From Chitinophaga pinensis (GTDB lineage: Bacteria > Bacteroidota > Bacteroidia > UKL13-3): 64,000 nucleotides of DNA. Both the position numbers and the translations under genes were made by a program. Numbering within the stretch: the stretch's first letter is position 1; the number at the start of each line of letters is the position of its first letter. Below the pieces are notes generated by a model. The model was not told where the DNA came from. It did not search any database and saw only the letters and a program-made list of their open reading frames with translations. Positions 32,744 through 42,007 of the stretch are shown piece after piece. The stretch covers positions 106,893-170,892 of the forward strand of contig CAMBSD010000005.1 of NCBI GenBank assembly GCA_945870425.1, in the 5' to 3' direction.

Positions 32744-35554
32744 ATGAAAAAGTACCTACTATCAGTGCTATCTATTTTACTCATTTATAGCGCTTTCAGT
32801 CAAAATGTTTATAACAAAGTGGGGGGTATTTGCTTCCGGGTAGATGATCACCAAGGTGCGGTGAAATGGAGAGATTATAACAGAGTTTTTAATAAATATG
32901 GATTTAAATTTTCATTAGGTATCGATGCCCAAAGGTTTTTAACAGATACAGCTGGGGTAAATGCTTTGAGAGAGATTGTAGCCAATGGGCACGAACTTAT
33001 GGATCACACACCAAGTGGCACCACAGCATACATTGCATTTGCCTCAAATCAAAAAAGTGACACCTTGTTTTTTACAGGTAAAAAAGGGGTCCATCACATT
33101 AATAATGTACAAAATAGGGTGTGTTTAAGTATAGATTCTGTAATCACCGGAACTACCATTAACGAAGGACTTGTGGATGTTTATGGAAACACCGTAATTA
33201 GTCAAAGCAATGGAGAATTCAAAAATTTTTCAAGCCCAATAAGTATCTCAAACCTGTATTTTCCAACAATAAATCTAGTATGTACATGGAATACATTACA
33301 AAATAAAAATCAAAATGATCCTGATACTGTGCTTATAAATAACTATTGGCAAGAAACAGTAAAGCTGGATACGATGAGAGGTATTCCTTTTCATAAATTA
33401 ACAAATACGGATATCAAAATGACAAGAGATGCCCTGAAATTATTGGTTGAAAGAACACAATATGTATATGACTCTCTAGGCTTACCTAGACCCAAAACAT
33501 GGATACAACCAGGAGGACCATGTGCCCAATTGAATAAACAAGAAGTAAAAGAATTGATGGGATATGAATATGGATTTACTGCTGGTGCAACTTACCCAAA
33601 TCCATCTTTCAAAATGTATAATGAAGTTGATTCATTAAAAAACAAACGATTTGCATTACAAAATTTAGATATAAATGATGAGTCAAATTATTTCCAATCC
33701 TTAATCAACATTGTTGCAGAAAACTCCGCCAAGCATACACATAGTTTCACCCTTAGTCACTTTTATAATCCGATAGGCGGTTGGGATGCTTACATAGGAA
33801 GGACTGACAGCCTTTTAGCATGGTGTCAAACAAACAATATTCCTGTAAGAAACACCAACAAATGGGCGAGTATTATGTTTGATAGCACCCCTAATCCGTA
33901 CGTTAATATTATCCCTGAATTATATACAGACTTAAATTACAATGGTATTCCTGATGGGTATACCGGTCCTTTTGCTAATTTTGATAGTACAGATGGTGTA
34001 GATAGAAGCAAAGGCAGATCTATGTCGAGAAGCACAAGTGGTATGCTTTATGCTATCAATTTGCTAGGTGGTGTTGAGAAAGGTTGGAACAGACTTTCGA
34101 TTTACACCAAAGGCAGTTTACCAACGGACTCTATAAGAGTGGCTATTAATATGGCTGAATTACCAAACTCTACAAAGTATTATAACCTTGCCGCCAACAC
34201 AAAAGATTGGCAAGAACTGACTAGCATGGTATATATTGACCCAAGAGCAACTCGAATTAATTTCCAAATTAATGCCCTTAGAAACAACAATACTGGGTTA
34301 GTCAAAATAAGTGGAGTTCAACTCAGAAAATTATCAAACATTAAAATCGCATCAAATTATAAAAAATCAACTACCACCGATAAATCATTTGGCACTATTG
34401 CATTAAACCAAATTGTAATTGATTCGGCCTACAGTCCTCTAGAATTTAAAGTGAAAATTCAAAATGGCAATGCAATACGTGTAAATGTTGATAGCATTTC
34501 AGGTACCATGAGTATCAGAAAACCTTCTCTGTTTTGGGTTGGTGTTGACTCCTTGATGTTATCTGCTAATAACAATGACAAAACAAAAGACAGTGGATTC
34601 GTATATTTTGAGGCTACTTATCCTAATATTTGTACTGGTGAGAAAATTACATTAAAATCGGATCCTGCCTATGGTAGTAATTTCAAATGGATAGATGGAA
34701 GCAATGAACTAAGCGCAGACTCGATAACATACACTCCTACTCAATCTTCATGGTATTTGGTTAAGTATACCAACCTAAATAATGACCTAGTAACAGATAG
34801 CATTTACGTGATTGTTGATACGCAAAAACCAAGTATAACTTTTGTCAAAGACACCATTCTATGTAAAAATAGCAGTGCTGTATTTACCATTAACAACCCA
34901 GGTACAATTACTTGGACAGATACAAACAACATTGTTTTGGCTAATGGTCCAAGTTATCAAGTTATCAATCCTTTTACAGATATAAAACTATATGTAAGCA
35001 ATAACATAAATAGTTGCTCGGTAAAAGATTCAATCAATGTAAGCGTTCGACCTATTAAAATATTAACTGTTAAAGCAATTAGCAAACTAGTACCTACTGG
35101 CAATTCTACTACTTTTGATTTGGTAGTGCCTGCATATGCTAAAATTACTTTGTTGAACACCCCATACAATACCTTTACTTACCAAAATGGTATCGTGTTA
35201 TTTAACCCTAAAGCCAACTATAATGGTAAAGATTCAGCCTTATTTTTGGTAAGTGATGGAAGATGTGCATTTGATAGTATTTGGTTAAAAGTGAGTGTTG
35301 GTGGTTCTGGAATTAATCAAATTGAAGCTCAAGCATTAAAAGTATATCCCAACCCTGCAAATGGAGATATAACCATTGATATTACTAGCAATGGAAGCTT
35401 GAGAATATACAACTTACTAGGACAATTGATGATGCAATTGCCGATCAATACAGGTAAAAACTCTATCAATATTAGTTCACTAAATAATGGCGTTTATACC
35501 ATACAAATCGTAGCAAATGAAATGGTGCTAATCCGGACATTAATAAAAGAATAG
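32744..35554 (+). CDS. Large secreted polysaccharide-deacetylase-like protein with T9SS domain
   Basis: 936 residues. A signal peptide (KKYLLSVLSILLIYSAFS) is followed by a region that looks like a divergent NodB-fold domain: GGICFRVDDHQGAVKW near 27-42, where RVDDH replaces the TFDDG motif, GHELMDHTPSGT near 82-93 in place of the GHEIgxHtxxH motif, and HSFTLSHFYNPIGGWD near 334. Residues 380-540 resemble a jelly-roll carbohydrate-binding region, then Ig-like modules with CTGEKITLKSDPA. It ends in a T9SS type A domain (LKVYPNPANGDITIDI, YNLLGQLMMQLP, SSLNNGVYTIQIVA). Surface glycan hydrolysis or binding is inference. Confidence 0.75.
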   Translation: MKKYLLSVLSILLIYSAFSQNVYNKVGGICFRVDDHQGAVKWRDYNRVFNKYGFKFSLGIDAQRFLTDTAGVNALREIVANGHELMDHTPSGTTAYIAFASNQKSDTLFFTGKKGVHHINNVQNRVCLSIDSVITGTTINEGLVDVYGNTVISQSNGEFKNFSSPISISNLYFPTINLVCTWNTLQNKNQNDPDTVLINNYWQETVKLDTMRGIPFHKLTNTDIKMTRDALKLLVERTQYVYDSLGLPRPKTWIQPGGPCAQLNKQEVKELMGYEYGFTAGATYPNPSFKMYNEVDSLKNKRFALQNLDINDESNYFQSLINIVAENSAKHTHSFTLSHFYNPIGGWDAYIGRTDSLLAWCQTNNIPVRNTNKWASIMFDSTPNPYVNIIPELYTDLNYNGIPDGYTGPFANFDSTDGVDRSKGRSMSRSTSGMLYAINLLGGVEKGWNRLSIYTKGSLPTDSIRVAINMAELPNSTKYYNLAANTKDWQELTSMVYIDPRATRINFQINALRNNNTGLVKISGVQLRKLSNIKIASNYKKSTTTDKSFGTIALNQIVIDSAYSPLEFKVKIQNGNAIRVNVDSISGTMSIRKPSLFWVGVDSLMLSANNNDKTKDSGFVYFEATYPNICTGEKITLKSDPAYGSNFKWIDGSNELSADSITYTPTQSSWYLVKYTNLNNDLVTDSIYVIVDTQKPSITFVKDTILCKNSSAVFTINNPGTITWTDTNNIVLANGPSYQVINPFTDIKLYVSNNINSCSVKDSINVSVRPIKILTVKAISKLVPTGNSTTFDLVVPAYAKITLLNTPYNTFTYQNGIVLFNPKANYNGKDSALFLVSDGRCAFDSIWLKVSVGGSGINQIEAQALKVYPNPANGDITIDITSNGSLRIYNLLGQLMMQLPINTGKNSINISSLNNGVYTIQIVANEMVLIRTLIKE

Positions 35555-35580
35555 ATCATATGTTTGATAACAATGAAAAT

Positions 35581-35616
35581 GAGCCTTATGATAAATTCAT
35601 GAGGCTCTTTTTTTTT
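35581..35616 (+). terminator. Terminator of the deacetylase-like gene
   Basis: GAGCCTTATG and CATGAGGCTC pair with one G-T wobble around ATAAATT, followed by a run of T. Confidence 0.85.
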
Positions 35617-35716
35617 GTGCATATTTGGCCACAAGCGTTTCAACAAATAAAAAGTCAATTTGATGAATAATAATTTCAGCATACAATTGAAAATTTAAGT
35701 ATTTAATACATGGTAA

Positions 35717-35860
35717 ATGTCATCATTAATTGCATTTACATTAGTCGGTGAAATGGAAGCACCTATTAGAGACAGTCCTTGGGGTTCCTATTTTGGTTGT
35801 TTCAGGGACAGATATGGCATTGAATGGATCATTGAATTTGACCCGAACAATATAGGATAA
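35717..35860 (+). pseudogene. Remnant of a VOC/PhnB-like (glyoxalase-fold) protein, C-terminal piece
   Basis: A 47-codon frame from the ATG at 35717 to TAA at 35860 reads EMEAPIRDSPWGSYFGCFRD followed by RYGIEWIIEFDP. This is the C-terminal strand pattern of PhnB-like VOC proteins (usually ~140 residues): wG.yfG...D.fGi.W. Nothing upstream restores the missing ~95 residues. It lies in an otherwise empty 381-bp gap between the deacetylase-like terminator and a convergent gene, so I read it as a gene fragment. Confidence 0.65.
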
Positions 35861-35935
35861 ATCAAACCCCAGCAATCAATAAGTCATTAAAAAAGGCATG
35901 AGCTTAATCCTCCTGCCTTTATCCTTCCTCCTTCG

Positions 35936-36448
35936 TTACATCATTTTAAAAATATTCATCATGGCTTCTTCGGTGCCACCAATAGCTGCTTCTACTATGC
36001 GGCCTTGTTCTTTGCCATCTTTATAGAAAATGATGGCAGGGATATTCTTTACATCCAAAGCTGATGCATTGAAGGCTGATGATTGTTTTTTTCTATCCAC
36101 CATAATAAGTTCGATTTGGTTTTCACTCACACCTACTTCATTCATCACTTTATAAAAATGGGGTAATTCCCTTTGCGTGTCCTCGCACCATGAGCCTGCC
36201 ACCACGACCACTTTTATTTCAGTAGACATGGGTTTAAGGCTATTGACAAAGGATTGATTGGTTTTGTAAGCAGCATAGCTCGAATCAAACCACTTGCATT
36301 TGGGATTGCCCACAAAGTCCTTTTGCTTGGCCCGGCCGTCCATAATATACTCACCATTCACAATATAGCTATGGAAGGTGGAAGCGGTTTTACATTGATA
36401 GAAGAGACCTAGCAATAGCAAGGATATAAAGACAAAAAACTTATTCAT
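35936..36448 (-). CDS. Thioredoxin-like lipoprotein with a single-Cys WCEDT motif
   Basis: 170 residues. A lipobox (LLLLGLFYQC) puts the lipidated Cys near residue 19. The thioredoxin fold is seen in VVVVAGSWCEDTQRELPHF near 84-102, then IELIMVDRKKQ and the cis-Pro region VKNIPAIIFYKDGKEQGRIVE. The motif is WCEDT: the resolving Cys of CxxC is Thr, which is the usual state of this Bacteroidota group, so it is probably monothiol or structural. It is convergent with the deacetylase-like gene region and divergent from the LpoB-like gene. Confidence 0.8.
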   Translation of the reverse strand: MNKFFVFISLLLLGLFYQCKTASTFHSYIVNGEYIMDGRAKQKDFVGNPKCKWFDSSYAAYKTNQSFVNSLKPMSTEIKVVVVAGSWCEDTQRELPHFYKVMNEVGVSENQIELIMVDRKKQSSAFNASALDVKNIPAIIFYKDGKEQGRIVEAAIGGTEEAMMNIFKMM

Positions 36449-36557
36449 ACCTCAAACATAAGAAATAACTTGAAATTGGCATATTTTATAAGGAAATTGC
36501 ACGATATTTTTTGGAACGCTATTTGTAAACCATTCTATAATAAAAAACAGCAATCAT

Positions 36558-37145
36558 ATGAAAAAGATAATTTTTGCCGCCTGTGTAGTAAGTGTATTAT
36601 TAGGCGGAATGGCTTGTCAGAACAGAAAAGTTCAACGCATCGACCCTAAAGAACAAACCGATATTAGTGGAAGATGGAACGATACCGACTCACGTTTGGT
36701 AGCCAATGAAATGATAGAAAGTTCATTGAAAGGTGGATGGCGAGGTGAGTTCGAAACTACATTTAAAAAGAAACCTACTGTGATTGTGGGCGTTATCAAA
36801 AACAGAACCAGTGAGCAAATTGACCCAACCGCTTTTATAAAAAATTTAGAAGCAGCATTTATTAATTCAAGTGCTGTAAAAGTAGTACAAAGCGGAGATG
36901 AGCGCAGCCAAGTGCGTGATGAGCGTAACGACCAACAACAATTCTCAAGCGAAGAAACCAAAAAGAAATGGGGTAAAGAAAAAGGTGCTGATTTTATGAT
37001 CAATGGTGTCATGACTTCTGTGGTTGACCAATATAAAAACCAACGCACTGTACAATATCAGGTGAACCTTGAGCTTACCGACCTTGAAACCAATGAAAAA
37101 GTGTGGATAGGCGAAAAACAAATCAAAAAATACATCAAAAACTAA
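36558..37145 (+). CDS. LpoB-like penicillin-binding-protein activator lipoprotein
   Basis: 195 residues. The signal and lipobox end at LLGGMAC near 20. The COG3417/LpoB pattern follows: QTDISGRWNDTDSRLVANEMI near 33-53, KPTVIVGVIKNRTSEQIDPT near 72-91, KKWGKEKGADFMINGVMTS near 137-155 and QVNLELTDLETNEKVWIGEK near 168-187. LpoB in enterobacteria activates PBP1b from the outer membrane (established); in Bacteroidota the target is not known. It lies 28 bp before a COG3014-like lipoprotein on the same strand, an association seen for this pair in other Gram-negatives. Confidence 0.85.
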   Translation: MKKIIFAACVVSVLLGGMACQNRKVQRIDPKEQTDISGRWNDTDSRLVANEMIESSLKGGWRGEFETTFKKKPTVIVGVIKNRTSEQIDPTAFIKNLEAAFINSSAVKVVQSGDERSQVRDERNDQQQFSSEETKKKWGKEKGADFMINGVMTSVVDQYKNQRTVQYQVNLELTDLETNEKVWIGEKQIKKYIKN

Positions 37146-37173
37146 ACTTGTTTCACCAAATAAAGTTAACCGA

Positions 37174-38595
37174 TTGAAGCTATTACAAAAAATATGGCTA
37201 GGATCTTTATTGCTAATGGTTAGCTCATGTGCTACCTATTACCAAAAGAACTACGACCTGATGCAGGCCATATACAACGGTAACTTGGACAATGCGGAGC
37301 AACTTCTTACAGATAAAAAATGGCAAAAACCAAATAGAAATATTTTACTCTATTATTTCAATAAAGGTACTGTGCTTTCGTTGAATGGAAAATTCAGCGA
37401 GAGCAACCAGTATTTCCAACAAGCCGATTATTACATTGAAGATTTTCATAAAAACTATGCCCGCAGCTTTGTAGGCTTACTAACCAATCCAGGCTATACC
37501 ACCTATGCGGGCGAAAGCTTTGAACAAATTTTGCTTCATTATTACACTACTATCAATTACTTGCAAATGGGTAATTATGAAAGCGCTTTGGTGGAGTGTA
37601 AACGCATGCAGTTGAAAATGCAAAAAATAACTGACCTATACGGAGGCAAAAACAAATACAGTAAAGATGCCTTTTGCTTAAACCTGATGGGTATGGTTTA
37701 TGAAGGATTGAAAGATTATAACAATGCTTTTATATCATTCAAAAACGCCTATGAAACTTATAAAGCAGATTATGTAGGACTTGATACTAAAATACCTATT
37801 CAACTAAAAAAAGACCTATTAAGAACAGCCTACCTAACTGGTTTTAACGACCAAGTGGAATACTACCAAAAAGAATTTGAAATGAAGCTTGAAATACCAA
37901 ATAAAGACAGAGGTTCATTGGTATTCTTTTGGAACAATGGGCTTGGACCAGTAAAAGACCAAAACAGCATTACCTTTACTATAATGCCTATGGGGGGTGG
38001 CATGGTCAATTTTGTAAACCCTGAACTAGGTATGCAATTTCAGTTTTTTGTAGGAGATGATGATAAAAAAAGTCTTACTTCTCTACGCTTTGTAAGGATT
38101 GCTTTTCCTAAGTATGTATCAAGGGTTCCTTACTACGCCAATGCTAGTATTTTAGATACTACTGGTATTATTGGGCAATTTGAAAAAGCCGAAGATATCA
38201 ATGCCATTGCCTATAAAAGCTTGGATGATAGAATGGCTAAAGAAATTGGTGAAGCCATACTAAGGGTTGCTATAAAACAAGCGGCTGAGCAATTGGCAAG
38301 AAAAGAAAATCAAGGTGCCGGAATGATTTTGGGGATTGTTAATGCCCTTACTGAACAAGCAGATACTAGAAATTGGCAGCTCCTACCGAACACTATCAAT
38401 TATACCCGCATTGAATTACCGGAAGGAGAGAATAAATTAGATTTATCTTTAAAAACATATAAAGGACTTGAAAACAAAATCCCTTTTTGTTTCAATATCA
38501 AAAAAGGAAATGTGCTTTATCATTCATTGAACACTCTGGAATTTAATGGCTATTCAGATAGAAGTGGCAATTTGATAAACTTCAGTCAGTGGTAA
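37174..38595 (+). CDS. COG3014-like lipoprotein with TPR-type helices
   Basis: 473 residues starting at TTG (37174), the only start placed directly before the signal sequence KLLQKIWLGSLLLMVSSC; the Cys near 19 is the lipid site. The next ~220 residues are helical repeats (YYFNKGTVLSLNGKFSESNQYF, YLQMGNYESALVECKRM, LMGMVYEGLKDYNNAFISF, each shortened here). The C-terminal ~230 residues include SLVFFWNNGLGPVKDQ and a conserved DDRMAKEIGEAILRVA stretch. Function unknown. It follows the LpoB-like gene and probably works with it at the outer membrane. Confidence 0.75.
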   Translation: MKLLQKIWLGSLLLMVSSCATYYQKNYDLMQAIYNGNLDNAEQLLTDKKWQKPNRNILLYYFNKGTVLSLNGKFSESNQYFQQADYYIEDFHKNYARSFVGLLTNPGYTTYAGESFEQILLHYYTTINYLQMGNYESALVECKRMQLKMQKITDLYGGKNKYSKDAFCLNLMGMVYEGLKDYNNAFISFKNAYETYKADYVGLDTKIPIQLKKDLLRTAYLTGFNDQVEYYQKEFEMKLEIPNKDRGSLVFFWNNGLGPVKDQNSITFTIMPMGGGMVNFVNPELGMQFQFFVGDDDKKSLTSLRFVRIAFPKYVSRVPYYANASILDTTGIIGQFEKAEDINAIAYKSLDDRMAKEIGEAILRVAIKQAAEQLARKENQGAGMILGIVNALTEQADTRNWQLLPNTINYTRIELPEGENKLDLSLKTYKGLENKIPFCFNIKKGNVLYHSLNTLEFNGYSDRSGNLINFSQW

Positions 38596-38596
38596 A

Positions 38597-39625
38597 TTAC
38601 TTCTTTGATAACCTCTGTAAACCTTCTTTGGCAAGAGCATGTTCAGGCACATTTTCAACTATGAATTGGTAGTTTAACAGCGCATCATTTTTATTGCCAA
38701 GCGCTTCATAACATAAACCCCTCATGTAGTAGGCGTCAATAAAGTCGTTTTTCATTTGCACGCAAATTTTAAAATGCCTCAAAGCCTCTTCAAATTTGGC
38801 TGTTTCAAAATTGATATATCCTACATTATAATAACTCAAATAATTACTAGGATCTGCAGCTATTATTTTCCTATAGTCTTTAAGGGCAGCTTTATAAAGC
38901 TTATTTCGCTGATAAAGCACAGCACGACCAAATAAGGCATCTAGTCCATTTGGTTTGATACGCAAGGCCGCATTGAAATATTCAATGGCTAACTTATTGT
39001 GCATGGCCTCAAATAGGCGGGCAATAAACAAATGCGAATCATAGTCATTAGGGTCTCGCTCAATAGCTGCTTGAAAATACCTTACGGCAGCAGCTGTATC
39101 AGCCATGTCTTTATAATTTAAAGCCTTCAACTGAAAAGCAGCCGCATTTGAATTATCCGATGCAATTACCGAATTCACTAAGTTGATTGACTCTTTATGT
39201 TTCTTCACTAAAAAGTATAACTCGGCTAATTTCATTTTCGCATCTGTAAAATCTGGCTTTAGGTCGATGGCTTTTTGGTATGCTTGAGATGCCTTAATAG
39301 TTTGGTTCATGGCATAGAGCAACTTACCTTGATAAAAGTGATACAAAGGGTTAATAGAATCTAATAGGATGGCTTGGTTGATATCGGCTTCCGCTTTATT
39401 CAAATACGCCAAGTATTGATAGGCTATGGAGCGCTTATATAGCAACTCCGCATTATCTGGATTATCTTCAATTTGTTTGCTAATGGCAATGATTTCAGCG
39501 CTGGCATCAGATGAATCCTTAGGGTTTTCGGTCAATTGGGTATTGGAATTTCCACCACAAGAAACAAGCAAAACAACTGCTATCAAGAAATTAATAAATT
39601 TTAATACTAGGTTTTTACAGTACAT
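38597..39625 (-). CDS. TPR-repeat lipoprotein
   Basis: 342 residues from the ATG at 39625, where a lipoprotein signal starts (KFINFLIAVVLLVSC). The open frame reaches 39736, but the added part is not needed and overlaps the hmgA leader. Eight to nine TPR units follow, e.g. AYQYLAYLNKAEADINQAIL, KASQAYQKAIDLKPDFTD, AVRYFQAAIERDPNDYD and LAIEYFNAALRIKPNGLD. It probably acts as a periplasmic or outer-membrane scaffold with an unknown partner. It is convergent with the COG3014-like gene, with stops one base apart. Confidence 0.82.
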   Translation of the reverse strand: MYCKNLVLKFINFLIAVVLLVSCGGNSNTQLTENPKDSSDASAEIIAISKQIEDNPDNAELLYKRSIAYQYLAYLNKAEADINQAILLDSINPLYHFYQGKLLYAMNQTIKASQAYQKAIDLKPDFTDAKMKLAELYFLVKKHKESINLVNSVIASDNSNAAAFQLKALNYKDMADTAAAVRYFQAAIERDPNDYDSHLFIARLFEAMHNKLAIEYFNAALRIKPNGLDALFGRAVLYQRNKLYKAALKDYRKIIAADPSNYLSYYNVGYINFETAKFEEALRHFKICVQMKNDFIDAYYMRGLCYEALGNKNDALLNYQFIVENVPEHALAKEGLQRLSKK

Positions 39626-39758
39626 ATTAGGGTGTATATAAATACAAGTCACAAAAAAACATATTTTTGTCGTCTCAATAGTAATTAATTTTCTAACAGG
39701 TAAATTTTTATCCGTTTTGAAAATAAGAATTATCAAAAAAGAAATATCAAATAATTAT

Positions 39759-40916
39759 ATGGCATTCTACCACAAACAAGGACAAATACCGGCTAAACGA
39801 CATACCCAATTCAGAAAACCTGATGGAACTCTTTATTCAGAAGAATTAGTTTCCACTGAGGGTTTTAGCAGCTTATACTCATTGGTTTACCATTGCCATC
39901 CGCCTACATTGGTTAAAGAAATTGGAGAGGCATATGATATTGGACCTAAAGCAGCCATCGAGAAGAACCTACAAAACCGAAGTTTTTTAACATTCAAGGC
40001 AAGTCCTACTGACGATTACTTAAAAAGTAGAGTGTACGTTTTGTTCAACAAAGATGTGTATTTAGCTACTGCTGCCCCAAGCAAAAGCATGACGGACTAT
40101 TTTTTCAAAAATGCCGATGCGGATGAGGTATTGTTTATTCATGAAGGAACGGGTGTTTTAAAAACGGTATATGGTCAAATTCCATTTGAATATGGCGATT
40201 ACCTAGTCATTCCTCGTGGTACCATTTACCAATTGCATTTTGAAACAGAGCAAAATAGAATTTTTATAACTGAATCATTTTCTCCTATCCGTCCACCAAA
40301 GCGCTATTTAAACCAATACGGACAATTACTTGAGCATTCGCCTTATTGTGAGCGTGACATAAAATTACCTGAGTTGAAAGATACCTTTGACCAAAAAGGT
40401 GATTTTAAAGTGATGATAAAAAAGGAAGATATGATTTTCCCTTACACCTATGCCACACATCCATTTGATGCCATTGGTTGGGATGGGTTTCAATATCCAT
40501 TTGGTTTTAGCATACACAACTATGAGCCAATAACGGGTCGTGTGCACATGCCACCACCGATACATCAAACTTTTGAAGGACATAATTTTGTGATTTGTTC
40601 ATTTGTACCTCGTTTGTATGATTACCATCCACTATCTATTCCTGCTCCATACAACCACAGCAATGTAGATAGCGATGAGGTATTGTATTATGTAGATGGT
40701 GACTTTATGAGTCGTAAACATGTTGAGCGAGGAATGATAAGCCTGCATCCGAAAGGCATTCCCCATGGTCCGCATCCGGGAACAGTAGAAAAATCAATTG
40801 GCAAATTAGAAACCAAAGAATTGGCTGTGATGATTGATCCATTTTATCCTTTAAAAATAACGGAAGCGGCTATGCAAATGGAAGATCCGGGTTATTATAA
40901 AACTTGGGTGGAGTAA
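39759..40916 (+). CDS. hmgA: Homogentisate 1,2-dioxygenase
   Basis: 385 residues from the ATG at 39759 (MAFYHKQGQIPAKRHTQFR); an upstream in-frame ATG at 39717 adds an unlikely stretch. Cupin-type motifs are DYLVIPRGTIYQLHFE near 161-176, then IGWDGFQYPFGFSIHNYEPI, RVHMPPPIHQTFEGHNFVIC and HPKGIPHGPHPGTVEKS, with the Fe-binding His and Glu regions. It opens the ring of homogentisate in tyrosine and phenylalanine breakdown. Its pathway partner hpd lies 1.3 kb downstream on the same strand, separated by fic and hicBA. Confidence 0.92.
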   Translation: MAFYHKQGQIPAKRHTQFRKPDGTLYSEELVSTEGFSSLYSLVYHCHPPTLVKEIGEAYDIGPKAAIEKNLQNRSFLTFKASPTDDYLKSRVYVLFNKDVYLATAAPSKSMTDYFFKNADADEVLFIHEGTGVLKTVYGQIPFEYGDYLVIPRGTIYQLHFETEQNRIFITESFSPIRPPKRYLNQYGQLLEHSPYCERDIKLPELKDTFDQKGDFKVMIKKEDMIFPYTYATHPFDAIGWDGFQYPFGFSIHNYEPITGRVHMPPPIHQTFEGHNFVICSFVPRLYDYHPLSIPAPYNHSNVDSDEVLYYVDGDFMSRKHVERGMISLHPKGIPHGPHPGTVEKSIGKLETKELAVMIDPFYPLKITEAAMQMEDPGYYKTWVE

Positions 40917-40971
40917 GGGGAGCTTGAACTATTTTAATAAGTCCATATAGCCATCAACTCATCAGTTATAA

Positions 40972-41772
40972 ATGAATAAATTACTCACAAAAAAGCATTA
41001 CGATACTTGGTTGGCCTTGCTTGAAACCAATATTGAAAATGCTTTTGCGCATACAAAAGAAAGGGAATGGGATATAGAGCAATTCCGTTTTTTTACGGCT
41101 GTATCGGTAATGTCATCATCTAAAATTGAAGGTGAAACACTCGAAATTGATAGTTATTTAAAACATAAGATTCAAGATATAGAATACCTTCCTAATTTGA
41201 CTGAGAAGCCAAATGATTTATTTGAAGCATACGAATTTGCAAGAGATAACAGATTAAGTTTGGGGTCTTTTTTAGAAGCACATAGTATGTCAACAAAGCA
41301 TTTACTTCCTGCCAACCAAAGAGGAGTGGTCAGAAGTAATAATATGCTGATTATGGATCAACAAACCCAGCGAATTCAATACGAAGCAGCACCAGCATCT
41401 AATGTTAAAAAGGAGTTTGAAGGTTTTTGGACAGAGCTTGATGAAGTTCTTAAAGAAAAGCTAAGCCTGAATGAAGTATTTTATTTTGCTTCGCTCATTC
41501 ACTTAGTATTTGTAAAAATTCATCCATTTAATGATGGCAATGGAAGAACAGCTCGATTGCTCGAAAAATGGTTTATGGCGGAAAAATTAGGTGAAAAAGC
41601 TTGGTATATTGGCAGCGAGTTTTATTATTACAATAACCTGAAAGAATACTATAGCAACCTAGAAAAAGTAGGAATTTATTATGAGCGCTTGGAATATGAA
41701 AAAGCATTGCCATTTTTGCTGATGTTGCCAAGAGCAATTGTGTTAAATAATGATAATGGCATAAGCAATTAA
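40972..41772 (+). CDS. Fic-domain protein with N-terminal inhibitory motif
   Basis: 266 residues. The catalytic Fic motif HPFNDGNGRTARLLEKW is complete near 181-197, with His, Asn and Arg present. Near residue 46-51 the sequence SSKIEG fits the (S/T)xxxE(G/N) autoinhibitory motif of class II Fic proteins, whose Glu blocks ATP. It probably transfers AMP to a protein target, with activity held by its own N-terminus. It lies 55 bp after hmgA and 28 bp before hicB, inside a tyrosine-catabolism gene set to which it does not belong functionally, which suggests acquisition. Confidence 0.9.
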   Translation: MNKLLTKKHYDTWLALLETNIENAFAHTKEREWDIEQFRFFTAVSVMSSSKIEGETLEIDSYLKHKIQDIEYLPNLTEKPNDLFEAYEFARDNRLSLGSFLEAHSMSTKHLLPANQRGVVRSNNMLIMDQQTQRIQYEAAPASNVKKEFEGFWTELDEVLKEKLSLNEVFYFASLIHLVFVKIHPFNDGNGRTARLLEKWFMAEKLGEKAWYIGSEFYYYNNLKEYYSNLEKVGIYYERLEYEKALPFLLMLPRAIVLNNDNGISN

Positions 41773-41800
41773 TAGTACCAATAATTAAAAAAATAATAAC

Positions 41801-42007
41801 ATGAACGAACTAATTTTTATTGTTGAAGAATCATTAGATGGTGGCTATGAAGCTAGATCTGTTGGATCATCTATTTTTACCCAAGGTGATGATATATCTG
41901 ATTTGAAAAAAAAAATAAAAGATGCTGTAAATTGTCATTTTGAAGAGGATAAACTTCCAAAAATAATTCACTTGCATTACACCAAAGACGAGGTTTTTGC
42001 TCTATGA
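41801..42007 (+). CDS. hicB: HicB-like antitoxin, short form
   Basis: 68 residues: FIVEESLDGGYEARSVGSSIFTQGDDISDL is the N-terminal HicB fold (written in part as SVGSSIFTQGDD near 22-33), followed by DAVNCHFEED. There is no C-terminal DNA-binding domain, as is normal in the short HicB group that precedes hicA. It should bind and neutralise the HicA toxin. Its stop overlaps the start of hicA by four bases (ATGA type), so the two are coupled. Confidence 0.87.
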   Translation: MNELIFIVEESLDGGYEARSVGSSIFTQGDDISDLKKKIKDAVNCHFEEDKLPKIIHLHYTKDEVFAL

